From Micrococcales bacterium (GTDB lineage: Bacteria > Actinomycetota > Actinomycetes > Actinomycetales > Dermatophilaceae): a DNA stretch of 5,549 nt. The first letter of the stretch is position 1. Each line of letters opens with the position of its first letter. The translations under genes were made by a program, and so were the position numbers. The DNA lies in the NCBI GenBank assembly GCA_003157445.1, contig PMJN01000376.1, forward strand, positions 513 to 6,061, given 5' to 3'. Below the pieces are notes generated by a model, which did not search any database, was not told where the DNA came from, and was given only the letters and a program-made list of their open reading frames with translations. Shown piece by piece: positions 1 through 5,039 of this stretch.

Positions 1-861
1 GCTGTCCTGCACGACAACCAGCCCGCTCAGCGTCACCCCGACGGCGGCGGCGGCCCTGTTCAGGTCGGCTGCTGAGCCCGCGTCGGTAGCCACCCGCAAA
101 GCTCCGTCGCCCGCGGTCACGACCCATCCAGCCACAGTGAGAGCCTCCAGCAACCGTTCGGTGTCGCCGGGGTGTTCAGCGCGAACGTCGATGTGCTCAC
201 GGGTCCGAGCCATCAGTTCATCAATCGGCCCAGAGAACATCAACTCACCAAACCTGATGACCATCACGTAGTCGCACGCTGCCTCGATTTCCGAGAGCAG
301 GTGAGACGACACGATCACGGCACGTCCGGCCTGCCCCAGGCTGCGCAGCAGAGCGCGGATCTCCACGATGCCAGCTGGGTCAAGTCCGTTGGTCGGCTCA
401 TCCAGGATGAGCAGCTGCGGGTCGGGCAGCAGCGCGGCGGCGATCCCCACCCGCTGCTTCACACCCAGCGAGAAGTTCTTCACCGGCTCCTTGTCCCGCC
501 CGACCAGCCCCACTTGCGCCAGGACATCATCAACTCGGTCCAACCCCAGACCCCGCAACCGGGCCAGAGACACAAGATTGGCTCGCGCCGACAGACCCGG
601 GACAAATGCCGGCCCCTCCACCAGAGCCCCCACCCTGGACACGTACCTGGCCGGTGAACTGATGGGCTCACCGAACACCGTGGCGGTGCCCTGCGTGGGC
701 CGCACCAGGCCCAGCAGCATCCGGATCAAGGTCGACTTGCCTGACCCATTCGGCCCGACCAGACCGATGACACCAGCATCCGGCAGTTCAACGCTCAGCT
801 GGCTCACCGCGGTGATCGCCCCGAACCGGCGGGTCAGACCAGAAGTGACCACCACTGACAC
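1..861 (-). CDS. ABC transporter ATP-binding protein, BcrA/DrrA-like, 3' end cut by window edge
   Basis: The 287 visible codons encode a cytoplasmic ATPase that would power a separate membrane permease, probably for drug, peptide or lipid export. Seen in the protein: Walker A GPNGSGKST (residues 36-44), a Q-loop with Glu82 in place of Gln (GALVEGP, usual in this subfamily), signature FSLGVKQR (130-137), Walker B plus D-loop LLILDEPTNGLDP (150-162) and the switch His187 in SSHLLSE. All catalytic residues are intact. The C-terminal 80-90 residues match the variable tail of the subfamily, whose members are about 300 residues long, so only a few codons should be missing beyond position 1. The GTG at 861 is preferred because GGGAG lies 5 bases upstream. 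An in-frame GTG at 888 is possible, and a TGA directly before it sets the upstream limit. The permease gene is expected to the left. The substrate cannot be read from the sequence. Confidence 0.93.
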   Translation of the reverse strand, partial: MSVVVTSGLTRRFGAITAVSQLSVELPDAGVIGLVGPNGSGKSTLIRMLLGLVRPTQGTATVFGEPISSPARYVSRVGALVEGPAFVPGLSARANLVSLARLRGLGLDRVDDVLAQVGLVGRDKEPVKNFSLGVKQRVGIAAALLPDPQLLILDEPTNGLDPAGIVEIRALLRSLGQAGRAVIVSSHLLSEIEAACDYVMVIRFGELMFSGPIDELMARTREHIDVRAEHPGDTERLLEALTVAGWVVTAGDGALRVATDAGSAADLNRAAAAVGVTLSGLVVVQDS

Positions 862-880
862 GCTGTCTCCCAAAGATGAT

Positions 881-926
881 GTGAGCACTCACTAACATCG
901 TTCTTGGGCCAGCCCCTTCTTGTCAA
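881..926 (-). promoter_or_regulatory. Putative promoter and operator of the ABC ATPase gene
   Basis: On the minus strand a perfect -35 hexamer TTGACA (921-926) is followed after 18 bases by AACGAT (897-902), a weak -10. Transcription would start near 890, giving a leader of about 30 bases before the GTG at 861. Just downstream of the -10 lies the perfect inverted repeat GTGAG-CA-CTCAC (881-892), at the expected transcription start, where a repressor could block transcription. The regulator is unknown. The -35 and the palindrome are seen; their function is inferred. Confidence 0.4.
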
Positions 927-1168
927 GTTCAGCCGATACTGGTCGCGCGAGCGCCGCACGAACAACCACCGCTCATCGGAGCCAGGCGCTTTCGTGCCTC
1001 CGCCACTGATGACAAGCGTTCCGACTGCGGAACGATGACCGCACGCATCGGAGCTAAGCCTCGGCGTCGGTTGGACGATCGGCTTGCGAAGACGGAGGTC
1101 AGGCGGCTGAGGGCAGTTTCTGATCCCCGGATGTCGTTCGGCATACAGGGATCCCCCGCACGATGACT
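895..1168. other. Gene-free spacer between the LysR gene and the ABC ATPase gene
   Basis: No convincing gene is present. The left end carries the promoter-like element for the ABC ATPase, and the middle carries a perfect hairpin at 1017-1034. A 71-codon open frame (929-1144, minus) has an arginine- and serine-rich composition with no recognisable motif and is not called. A nine-base word CATCGGAGC occurs twice, near 974 and 1045, without further extended similarity. Confidence 0.6.
1017..1034 (-). terminator. Hairpin downstream of the LysR gene, possible terminator
   Basis: CGTTCCG and CGGAACG pair perfectly (7 bp) around a 4-base loop. On the minus strand the hairpin lies about 135 bases after the LysR stop and is followed by CTTGTC, which is only weakly U-rich. 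It sits before the ABC promoter, so it could separate the two transcription units. The stem is seen; termination is inferred. Confidence 0.35.
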
Positions 1169-2089
1169 CTAAAACGATGCTCGCCGCAGTTCGGGATTGG
1201 TGATCGTCTGGAGGACCGCAGCCAGATGACGGATCGCCGGGCTCTGGCTCATGGTCCGGCGCCAGATGAGCTGGATGTTTCGGGTAGGAACCGGGTCGAC
1301 GACGCGAACCGCCACGACCGACTCGGAAAGCAACGGCCTGCCCAGCCTGGGGAGAAGCCCTACTGCCACGCCCTGTTCCACCAAGGCGATGTGGGTTGCG
1401 AACTCGCTGTCATAGAACGGGATGTGGGGATCGGTGCCGATATCGGCAAACATCCGGATCAACCAGTCGTGGCAGATGCTTCCGGCGGTGCTGCTCACCC
1501 AACACTCGTCCACCAGATCCTGTGGCGTGATCTCGCTCCGATTCGCCAGCCTGTGGCTGCGGTGCACCAAGACATCGGCCACATCCACGCACAGGTCCAG
1601 AGTCTCGATGTGCGTCGGGATGCGCAGCGGTTGGGTGTTCCAGTTGTGGACGACAGCGAGGTCCACCTGACCCGTGGCCACCAGATCGACCGAGACCCAC
1701 GGATCATTCTCGACGAACGTCACCGTCACCGCAGAATCGGAGGCCTGCAGCTCGGCAAGCATCGGGGCGAGCAGGCCGCGGCATGCAGTCGAATGCGCTG
1801 AGATCCTCACTACCCCAGCAGGCTTTCCGCCCTCGGCCTGCACCCCGGCCTCCAGGAGCTCGACCTGGGCCAGGAGGGAGGCACCCTGCTCAGCCAAGCG
1901 CCGGCCGTGCTCCGTGAGCATGACGCCCCGGCCGAACTTCTCCAGCGACGCAAGGCCGAAGTGCTTGTCAAGCTTCTTGATCTGCTGGGAGATCGCCGAA
2001 GGGCTGTAGCCCAGGGCCTGTGCCGCGCCCACCACGGACCCGTGGACGTCGATGGCCTTCAGCGAGCGAAGTGCAACAAGATCAATCAT
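1169..2089 (-). CDS. LysR-type transcriptional regulator, divergent from the EamA-family exporter
   Basis: A 306-residue protein of normal length for the LysR family (about 290-320). The N-terminal winged helix-turn-helix is clear: the helix pair is at about residues 18-37 (GAAQALGYSPSAISQQIKKL), followed by the conserved LTEHGRRL segment and the linker helix. Residues from about 90 to 295 form the periplasmic-binding-protein-like effector domain, with typical segments such as GQVDLAVV and VEQGVAVGLLP. It should bind DNA as a tetramer and respond to a small co-inducer. Divergent placement, with 73 bases between start codons, makes the exporter its likely target, as in LysG/LysE-type pairs; the effector may be the exported compound. 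The ATG at 2089 has no Shine-Dalgarno sequence, but TAGAAT lies 6 bases before it, which suggests a leaderless mRNA. Confidence 0.95.
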   Translation of the reverse strand: MIDLVALRSLKAIDVHGSVVGAAQALGYSPSAISQQIKKLDKHFGLASLEKFGRGVMLTEHGRRLAEQGASLLAQVELLEAGVQAEGGKPAGVVRISAHSTACRGLLAPMLAELQASDSAVTVTFVENDPWVSVDLVATGQVDLAVVHNWNTQPLRIPTHIETLDLCVDVADVLVHRSHRLANRSEITPQDLVDECWVSSTAGSICHDWLIRMFADIGTDPHIPFYDSEFATHIALVEQGVAVGLLPRLGRPLLSESVVAVRVVDPVPTRNIQLIWRRTMSQSPAIRHLAAVLQTITNPELRRASF

Positions 2090-2095
2090 GAAGTG

Positions 2096-2101
2096 ATTCT
2101 A
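2096..2101 (-). promoter_or_regulatory. -10 element of the LysR gene, leaderless transcript likely
   Basis: TAGAAT on the minus strand is one base from the TATAAT consensus and ends 6 bases before the ATG at 2089, so transcription would begin at or next to the start codon. No ribosome binding site is visible. Leaderless genes are common in actinobacteria. No good -35 is seen at 16-18 bases. The element overlaps the LysR box, which would allow autorepression. Confidence 0.5.
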
Positions 2102-2110
2102 CATAGTAGA
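2098..2110. promoter_or_regulatory. LysR box (T-N11-A) in the divergent spacer
   Basis: TCTACATAGTAGA is a perfect inverted repeat (TCTAC and GTAGA around ATA) that exactly fits the T-N11-A binding motif of LysR-type regulators. It lies between the regulator and the exporter and overlaps the putative -10 of the regulator. On the plus strand CATAGT (2102-2107) could be the exporter -10, without a -35, as expected for an activator-dependent promoter. Confidence 0.6.
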
Positions 2111-2162
2111 GCCACGAAACGTTCGCTGGTGGTTTCGGGTCTGGGCTGACAGGGTTGGCGAC

Positions 2163-3221
2163 ATGAAGCCCAAAGACACCGCCCTGGCCATCCTTGTGGC
2201 GATGATCTGGGGCTCCAACTTCGTGGTCATCGACGCCGGCCTGGCCGACATCCCCCCGCTGCTGTTCACCGCAATGCGATTCGTTCTCGTGGCACTGCCA
2301 GCCGTGTTCCTTGTCCGCCCCCCGGGAATCGGGTGGAGGAACGTGGTCCTCATCGGAGTGTTCATGTCTGTGGGCCAGTTCTCGCTCGTCTACCTCGCAC
2401 TGCACCTCGGGATGCCGCCGGGCCTCACCTCCCTGGTTCTGCAAGCCCAGGTGCTGCTCACAGTTCTGCTCTCCTCGACCTTCCTGGGCGAAAAGCCCTC
2501 TCGCAAACAGCTTCTTGGTGTCGGAGTCGGAGTCGTCGGCATGATCATCGTCGCGGTGGGACACAGCGCCATCGCCCCGATCCTGCCTCTGATCCTGGTC
2601 CTGGGTGCAGCACTGTCGTGGTCGATCGGCAACGTCCTGGCCCGCAAGGTCCGGGCCCGTTCAGGCCTTTCACTGGTGGTCTGGTCGGGCCTGGTCGTCC
2701 CGGTGCCGCTGCTGCTGCTCTCACTGGTCGTTGAGGGACCCGGCGCCATCGGCAACGCCCTGGGGCACCTATCCCCGATGGCCATCGCCAGCACCATGTT
2801 CACGGCATACATCTCTTCCCTGCTGGGCTACGGGATCTGGAACACCCTGCTGGCCAGGTACCCCGTGAGTCGCGTAACGCCCTTCGCCCTGCTGATCCCA
2901 GTCGCAGGACTGCTCGCGGCATGGATCGCCCGGGGTGAGATCCCTACCCCCATCGAGGCCGCCGGCGGAGGTCTGCTCCTGGCAGGGGTCGCAATCACAA
3001 CCCTTCGCCGCAGGACGCAGCCTGCATCACATGGCGCGGGAGGGCGCACATACACGCGCCAGAGCGACAGCAGTATGCCGGCCACGGCCAGCCGCTGCGC
3101 CAGCTTCAGTGAGTCGCTGGGCCCCCATGGCACCAGCTCAGCCCACGTCCTGCGAGGGACCGCCCGCCTATCTGCCGATGACCTGAAGGCGTCTGAGAAA
3201 CCGCGCGCAACCGTTCCGTAA
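2163..3221 (+). CDS. EamA-family (DMT superfamily) exporter with an unusual C-terminal tail
   Basis: An inner-membrane transporter of 352 residues with two EamA repeats, predicted to form ten membrane helices in residues 1-284. The sequence resembles the E. coli O-acetylserine/cysteine exporter EamA: IWGSNFVVI at 15-23, MPPGLTSLVLQAQ in the first repeat, ALSWSIGNVLARK at the start of the second, and GYGIWNTLLARYPVSRVTPF. Export of an amino acid or related metabolite is therefore likely; the exact substrate is inferred only. The start ATG has AGGG 8 bases upstream. Family members are about 300 residues, and the conserved part ends at the positive cluster RRR (282-284). The remaining 68 residues are polar, lack helices and look like read-through of non-coding sequence. 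The divergent LysR gene is its probable regulator. A hairpin follows the stop. Confidence 0.93.
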   Translation: MKPKDTALAILVAMIWGSNFVVIDAGLADIPPLLFTAMRFVLVALPAVFLVRPPGIGWRNVVLIGVFMSVGQFSLVYLALHLGMPPGLTSLVLQAQVLLTVLLSSTFLGEKPSRKQLLGVGVGVVGMIIVAVGHSAIAPILPLILVLGAALSWSIGNVLARKVRARSGLSLVVWSGLVVPVPLLLLSLVVEGPGAIGNALGHLSPMAIASTMFTAYISSLLGYGIWNTLLARYPVSRVTPFALLIPVAGLLAAWIARGEIPTPIEAAGGGLLLAGVAITTLRRRTQPASHGAGGRTYTRQSDSSMPATASRCASFSESLGPHGTSSAHVLRGTARLSADDLKASEKPRATVP

Positions 3222-3247
3222 CCTCAGCAACCGGCTATGGGCACGCG

Positions 3248-3291
3248 CGAAGACCGTGTCCCAGCTCATGCTGGCGCCGACCGGGTCTTCG
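3248..3291 (+). terminator. Nested hairpin after the exporter gene, probable terminator
   Basis: An outer perfect 8-bp stem, CGAAGACC (3248-3255) with GGTCTTCG (3284-3291), encloses an inner perfect 5-bp hairpin, CCAGC-TCAT-GCTGG (3261-3274). It begins 27 bases after the exporter stop and is followed by TTTG, a poor U-tract. The position and nested stems suggest a terminator or a 3' end-stabilising structure. Confidence 0.5.
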
Positions 3292-3412
3292 TTTGAGGAT
3301 GCGTGACCGGTCACCGATTCTCGGTAGCGAAGAGTCCTTTAACGCCGCTGAGCCCACGCTGTCATTCAACACAACAGCGGGGGCCCTGCGGCCTCCCCCC
3401 GGAGGGACACAC

Positions 3413-3431
3413 CAAGTGCAGTCAGCACTTG
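3413..3431 (-). terminator. Perfect 7-bp hairpin between convergent genes
   Basis: CAAGTGC and GCACTTG pair perfectly around AGTCA. It lies 42 bases beyond the stop of the STAS-HATPase gene on the minus strand. No U-tract follows (GTGTGT instead), so termination, perhaps bidirectional, is only inferred. Confidence 0.3.
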
Positions 3432-3449
3432 AAACCGTGGGTTATTCGA

Positions 3450-3469
3450 TTCGCTACCTCTTCAGCGAA
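3450..3469 (-). terminator. Hairpin just after the STAS-HATPase stop codon
   Basis: TTCGCT and AGCGAA form a perfect 6-bp stem with an 8-base loop, starting only 3 bases after the TGA stop of the minus-strand gene. It is followed by ATCGAATAA without a run of U. It is a plausible 3' end signal together with the hairpin at 3413-3431. Confidence 0.3.
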
Positions 3470-3472
3470 AGC

Positions 3473-4300
3473 TCATTGCGGGTTTCTGGGGAGTTTGATG
3501 ATGCTGGCATTCTTCAAGATGTCGTCGTTGGTGTTGTGTATCCGGTTGCTGGTCGAACGGTGCAGCCGGGGGGCTTCGAGTACAGCCCAGACGACCTTGC
3601 CGCCGTCGGCTCTGGGTAGAACCCCAAACGTGCGCGAGAGGCGAGCGACAGCGACGGTGAGCCCTCTCGCTTGCACGTCAGGATGTGAAGGCCGCTGACC
3701 TGGCAGAGCCAGACCGTGGTCTGCAACGGTCAGGCGTAGCGCTCCGGCGTCCCAGGCGACAGACACGTCAATGGCTGTGCCGGCATTGAGGGACGAACTG
3801 GCCACAAGCCGGCTGACCACCACGGTTGCGATGGGGATGACCGGGTCCAGCTGCAAGTCCTTCAGGATGCGGGTGACGAAGCTCCGGGAGGCGCTTGGCG
3901 CGGTCGGGTGCGCAGCGAGGTGTAGCCGTTCAACGACAAGGGTGGAGGTGGACAACGCCGCGGATACTGCGGCGAAGATCGACGCGGTCACGATCAGGTG
4001 ACTGCCCAGGGGGTGTGCACGCAGTGCCTCGCGAATCCGAGGGTCCGGGCAAGCCACGCCCACGGGGATGCCCGGCCAGTCTCGAACGTGCCGCCCTGCC
4101 ATCGCCAGCACCTCGACCGCGCCCGGATCGGCCCCCTCGTCCACGCCCGACAGGTCGCAGACCACACCACGAGGCCCCTCGGCCAGAGCCAGCTGGATCG
4201 ACCGGTCCAGATCCTCGACGACATCACTGAGCCGGCCCTCTACCTCAAGGACCACTACCTCACGTATGGCACGTGTCCTGGCCTGCCATTGCTGCCCCAT
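3473..4300 (-). CDS. STAS domain plus RsbW-type HATPase fusion protein, both domains with altered key residues
   Basis: A 275-residue cytoplasmic protein of the partner-switching type. Residues about 10-116 form a STAS (anti-sigma antagonist) domain with VVVLEVEGRL and RGVVCDLSGV. Residues about 121-243 form an HATPase_c domain like RsbW/SpoIIAB, ending in GGKVVWAVLEAP. Two departures stand out. The usual DSSG phosphorylation site reads ADPG (57-60). The N-box SELVTNA reads SRLVASS (163-169), so the catalytic Glu and Mg-binding Asn are missing, while the G1 Asp (D194, VADHG) and a G2-like ARGL (211-214) remain. It may bind a sigma factor or partner without kinase activity; this is inference. 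The ATG at 4300 is chosen because GGGGG lies 7 bases upstream and the STAS domain starts soon after. The frame is open to an ATG at 4516, which has no good ribosome site. A tail of about 30 residues follows the ATPase. The ANTAR gene lies upstream on the same strand. Confidence 0.85.
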   Translation of the reverse strand: MGQQWQARTRAIREVVVLEVEGRLSDVVEDLDRSIQLALAEGPRGVVCDLSGVDEGADPGAVEVLAMAGRHVRDWPGIPVGVACPDPRIREALRAHPLGSHLIVTASIFAAVSAALSTSTLVVERLHLAAHPTAPSASRSFVTRILKDLQLDPVIPIATVVVSRLVASSSLNAGTAIDVSVAWDAGALRLTVADHGLALPGQRPSHPDVQARGLTVAVARLSRTFGVLPRADGGKVVWAVLEAPRLHRSTSNRIHNTNDDILKNASIIKLPRNPQ

Positions 4301-4597
4301 ACCCGGACCCCCGGCTGACCGCGCTGGGTACTCGGGCGGGACGTAGGGTGCATCGCCGGTGGGGAGTGGGACGGCGCGGTGGTCGATATCAGTGGGAAGG
4401 GTCTGGACGTGCAGCTTCGGAGCGATGGCGAGGGCTCGATTCGGTGGGTCCCGGAATGTGCGGACACGAGCCACCGAGGGTCGGGAGTAGCGCGAGGAAG
4501 AGCCGACGTCACCCATGGTCCGGAAGGACGCAGCAAAAAGGACTCTACGCCCGACACCCCTGCCGAGCCTATGACTCAGGTCACATGACTGCCACGC
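4301..4597 (-). other. Leader of about 300 bases between the ANTAR gene and the STAS-HATPase gene
   Basis: The STAS-HATPase frame is open across the right part up to 4516, but the extra 72 residues match nothing known and lack a good ribosome site, so this is treated as untranslated leader. On the minus strand it holds an imperfect hairpin, CUCGGCA-GGGG-UGUCGGG (4550-4567), and a run of five T at 4535-4539 ten bases later. A second perfect 7-bp pairing joins 4441-4447 and 4471-4477 (TCGGTGG with CCACCGA). These could be attenuator structures, which would fit a neighbouring antiterminator protein, but the link is speculative. Confidence 0.35.
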
Positions 4598-4780
4598 TCA
4601 GATCTGTGGTCCCAGGGCAGCTATCACCTCGGCGACGCTGCACAAGCTGACGTTGTTGTTGCGGGCATACCAGCGCATGAGCTGGTATGCCCGATCTACC
4701 GGGACCGTGTTGTGCTGGGCTGCGATTCCCCTGGCCTGCTCGATGACGACCTGTGACTCCAGTTCCCCCGGCGGCTGCAC
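4598..4780 (-). CDS. Small ANTAR-domain-only protein (putative RNA-binding antiterminator)
   Basis: A 60-residue protein that is almost wholly an ANTAR domain (residues about 7-56). It has the first-helix motif LESQVVIEQARGI, the middle AYQLMRWYARNNN and the last helix VSLCSVAEVIAAL, matching the three-helix pattern of AmiR/NasR-type antiterminators. ANTAR domains bind paired RNA hairpins in leaders and prevent termination. Here there is no GAF, receiver or other sensor domain, although most ANTAR proteins are 150-250 residues. The GTG start at 4780 has AGGAG 9 bases upstream, and an in-frame TAG at 4793-4795 overlaps that site, so the frame cannot extend further. It could be a real mini-protein or the remnant of a longer one broken by a frameshift. 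It may act on the leader of the STAS-HATPase gene downstream. The domain call is solid; the intact status is less so. Confidence 0.75.
   Translation of the reverse strand: MQPPGELESQVVIEQARGIAAQHNTVPVDRAYQLMRWYARNNNVSLCSVAEVIAALGPQI
4662..4693. repeat. Perfect 13-bp inverted repeat with a 6-base loop inside the ANTAR gene
   Basis: CGGGCATACCAGC (4662-4674) and GCTGGTATGCCCG (4681-4693) are exact reverse complements around GCATGA. On the minus strand it encodes ANTAR residues R30 to R40 (RAYQLMRWYAR). As RNA it would be a very stable stem with a six-base loop, UCAUGC in the coding strand. Confidence 0.9.
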
Positions 4781-5039
4781 GCACAGATGCTCCTACTCGT
4801 GGAGGCGTCGACCACGAAGTTGGTCGCCCGGCCCGCCAGCACCACCCACCGCATTGTCAGCCCCTACGACCTCGCCCAGGCATCCCAGAGCAACTGACGC
4901 ACATCGGCGTGAGGGGTCGTATCCTGTCGACCGTCCACCGTCCCGATTGCGGACCTGCTACGGAACGACGATGACCGTGTCTGCGCAAGGTCGACGCAGC
5001 CTCCGCGCGTGTCCGTAGACCGGATCGGCTTCCGGTCAG
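4781..5039. other. Spacer between the hydrolase and the ANTAR gene
   Basis: No established gene. On the minus strand AGGGG precedes an ATG at 4854 by 6 bases and opens a 52-codon frame to 4696 that overlaps the ANTAR gene in another frame; it has no recognisable domain. A perfect hairpin at 5018-5037 follows the hydrolase, and CTGCG/CGCAG pair at 4981-4999. No clear promoter for the ANTAR gene is visible. Confidence 0.5.
5018..5037 (-). terminator. Perfect 7-bp hairpin after the hydrolase gene
   Basis: GACCGGA and TCCGGTC pair perfectly around a six-base loop (AGCCGA on the minus strand). It begins 2 bases beyond the hydrolase stop codon. No U-tract follows (TACGG), so it may be a U-less terminator or a stabilising 3' structure. 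Confidence 0.4.

Larger units (their letters stand above)
3292..3472. other. Gene-free stretch between convergent genes, rich in short hairpins
   Basis: Together with the nested hairpin this makes a 251-base gap between the exporter and the STAS-HATPase gene, which converge. No gene is supported: the plus-strand frame from 3293 to 3619 runs into the coding region of the STAS-HATPase gene and has no recognisable domain. A C/G-rich element lies at 3379-3405 (CCTCC-CCCC-GGAGG among other pairings), with two perfect hairpins further right. Confidence 0.5.

Noticed and set aside
172..895. Plus-strand open frames across the ABC ATPase gene (172-657 and 368-895)
   Set aside because: They are antisense to a protein with every ABC ATPase motif intact and have Arg/Pro/Ser-rich compositions typical of shadows in GC-rich DNA.
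929..1144. 71-codon minus-strand frame between the LysR and ABC genes
   Set aside because: No recognisable domain, arginine- and serine-rich, and it ends close to the ABC promoter-like element; not enough to call a gene.
1163..1801. 212-codon plus-strand frame opposite the LysR gene
   Set aside because: Antisense shadow of a clear LysR-type regulator; no domain seen.
3473..4516. Longer version of the STAS-HATPase protein starting at 4516 (347 residues)
   Set aside because: The additional 72 residues have no recognisable domain, the ATG has no ribosome site, and the ATG at 4300 has GGGGG at 7 bases. It remains possible.
4662..4693. Inverted repeat as a ready-made ANTAR target
   Set aside because: The loop is six bases on either strand (UCAUGC or GCAUGA) but lacks A at position 1 with G at position 4, and no matching second hairpin is adjacent. 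Kept only as a structural finding.
4787..4897. 36-codon plus-strand frame beginning MLLLVEASTTKLVARPAS
   Set aside because: It looks protein-like but is short, has no clear ribosome site, and is opposite the leader of the ANTAR gene.
4903..4961. Promoter for the ANTAR gene around GTCGACAGGATACG
   Set aside because: GGATAC and the preceding bases do not give a convincing -35/-10 pair for the housekeeping or the SigB/SigF-type consensus.
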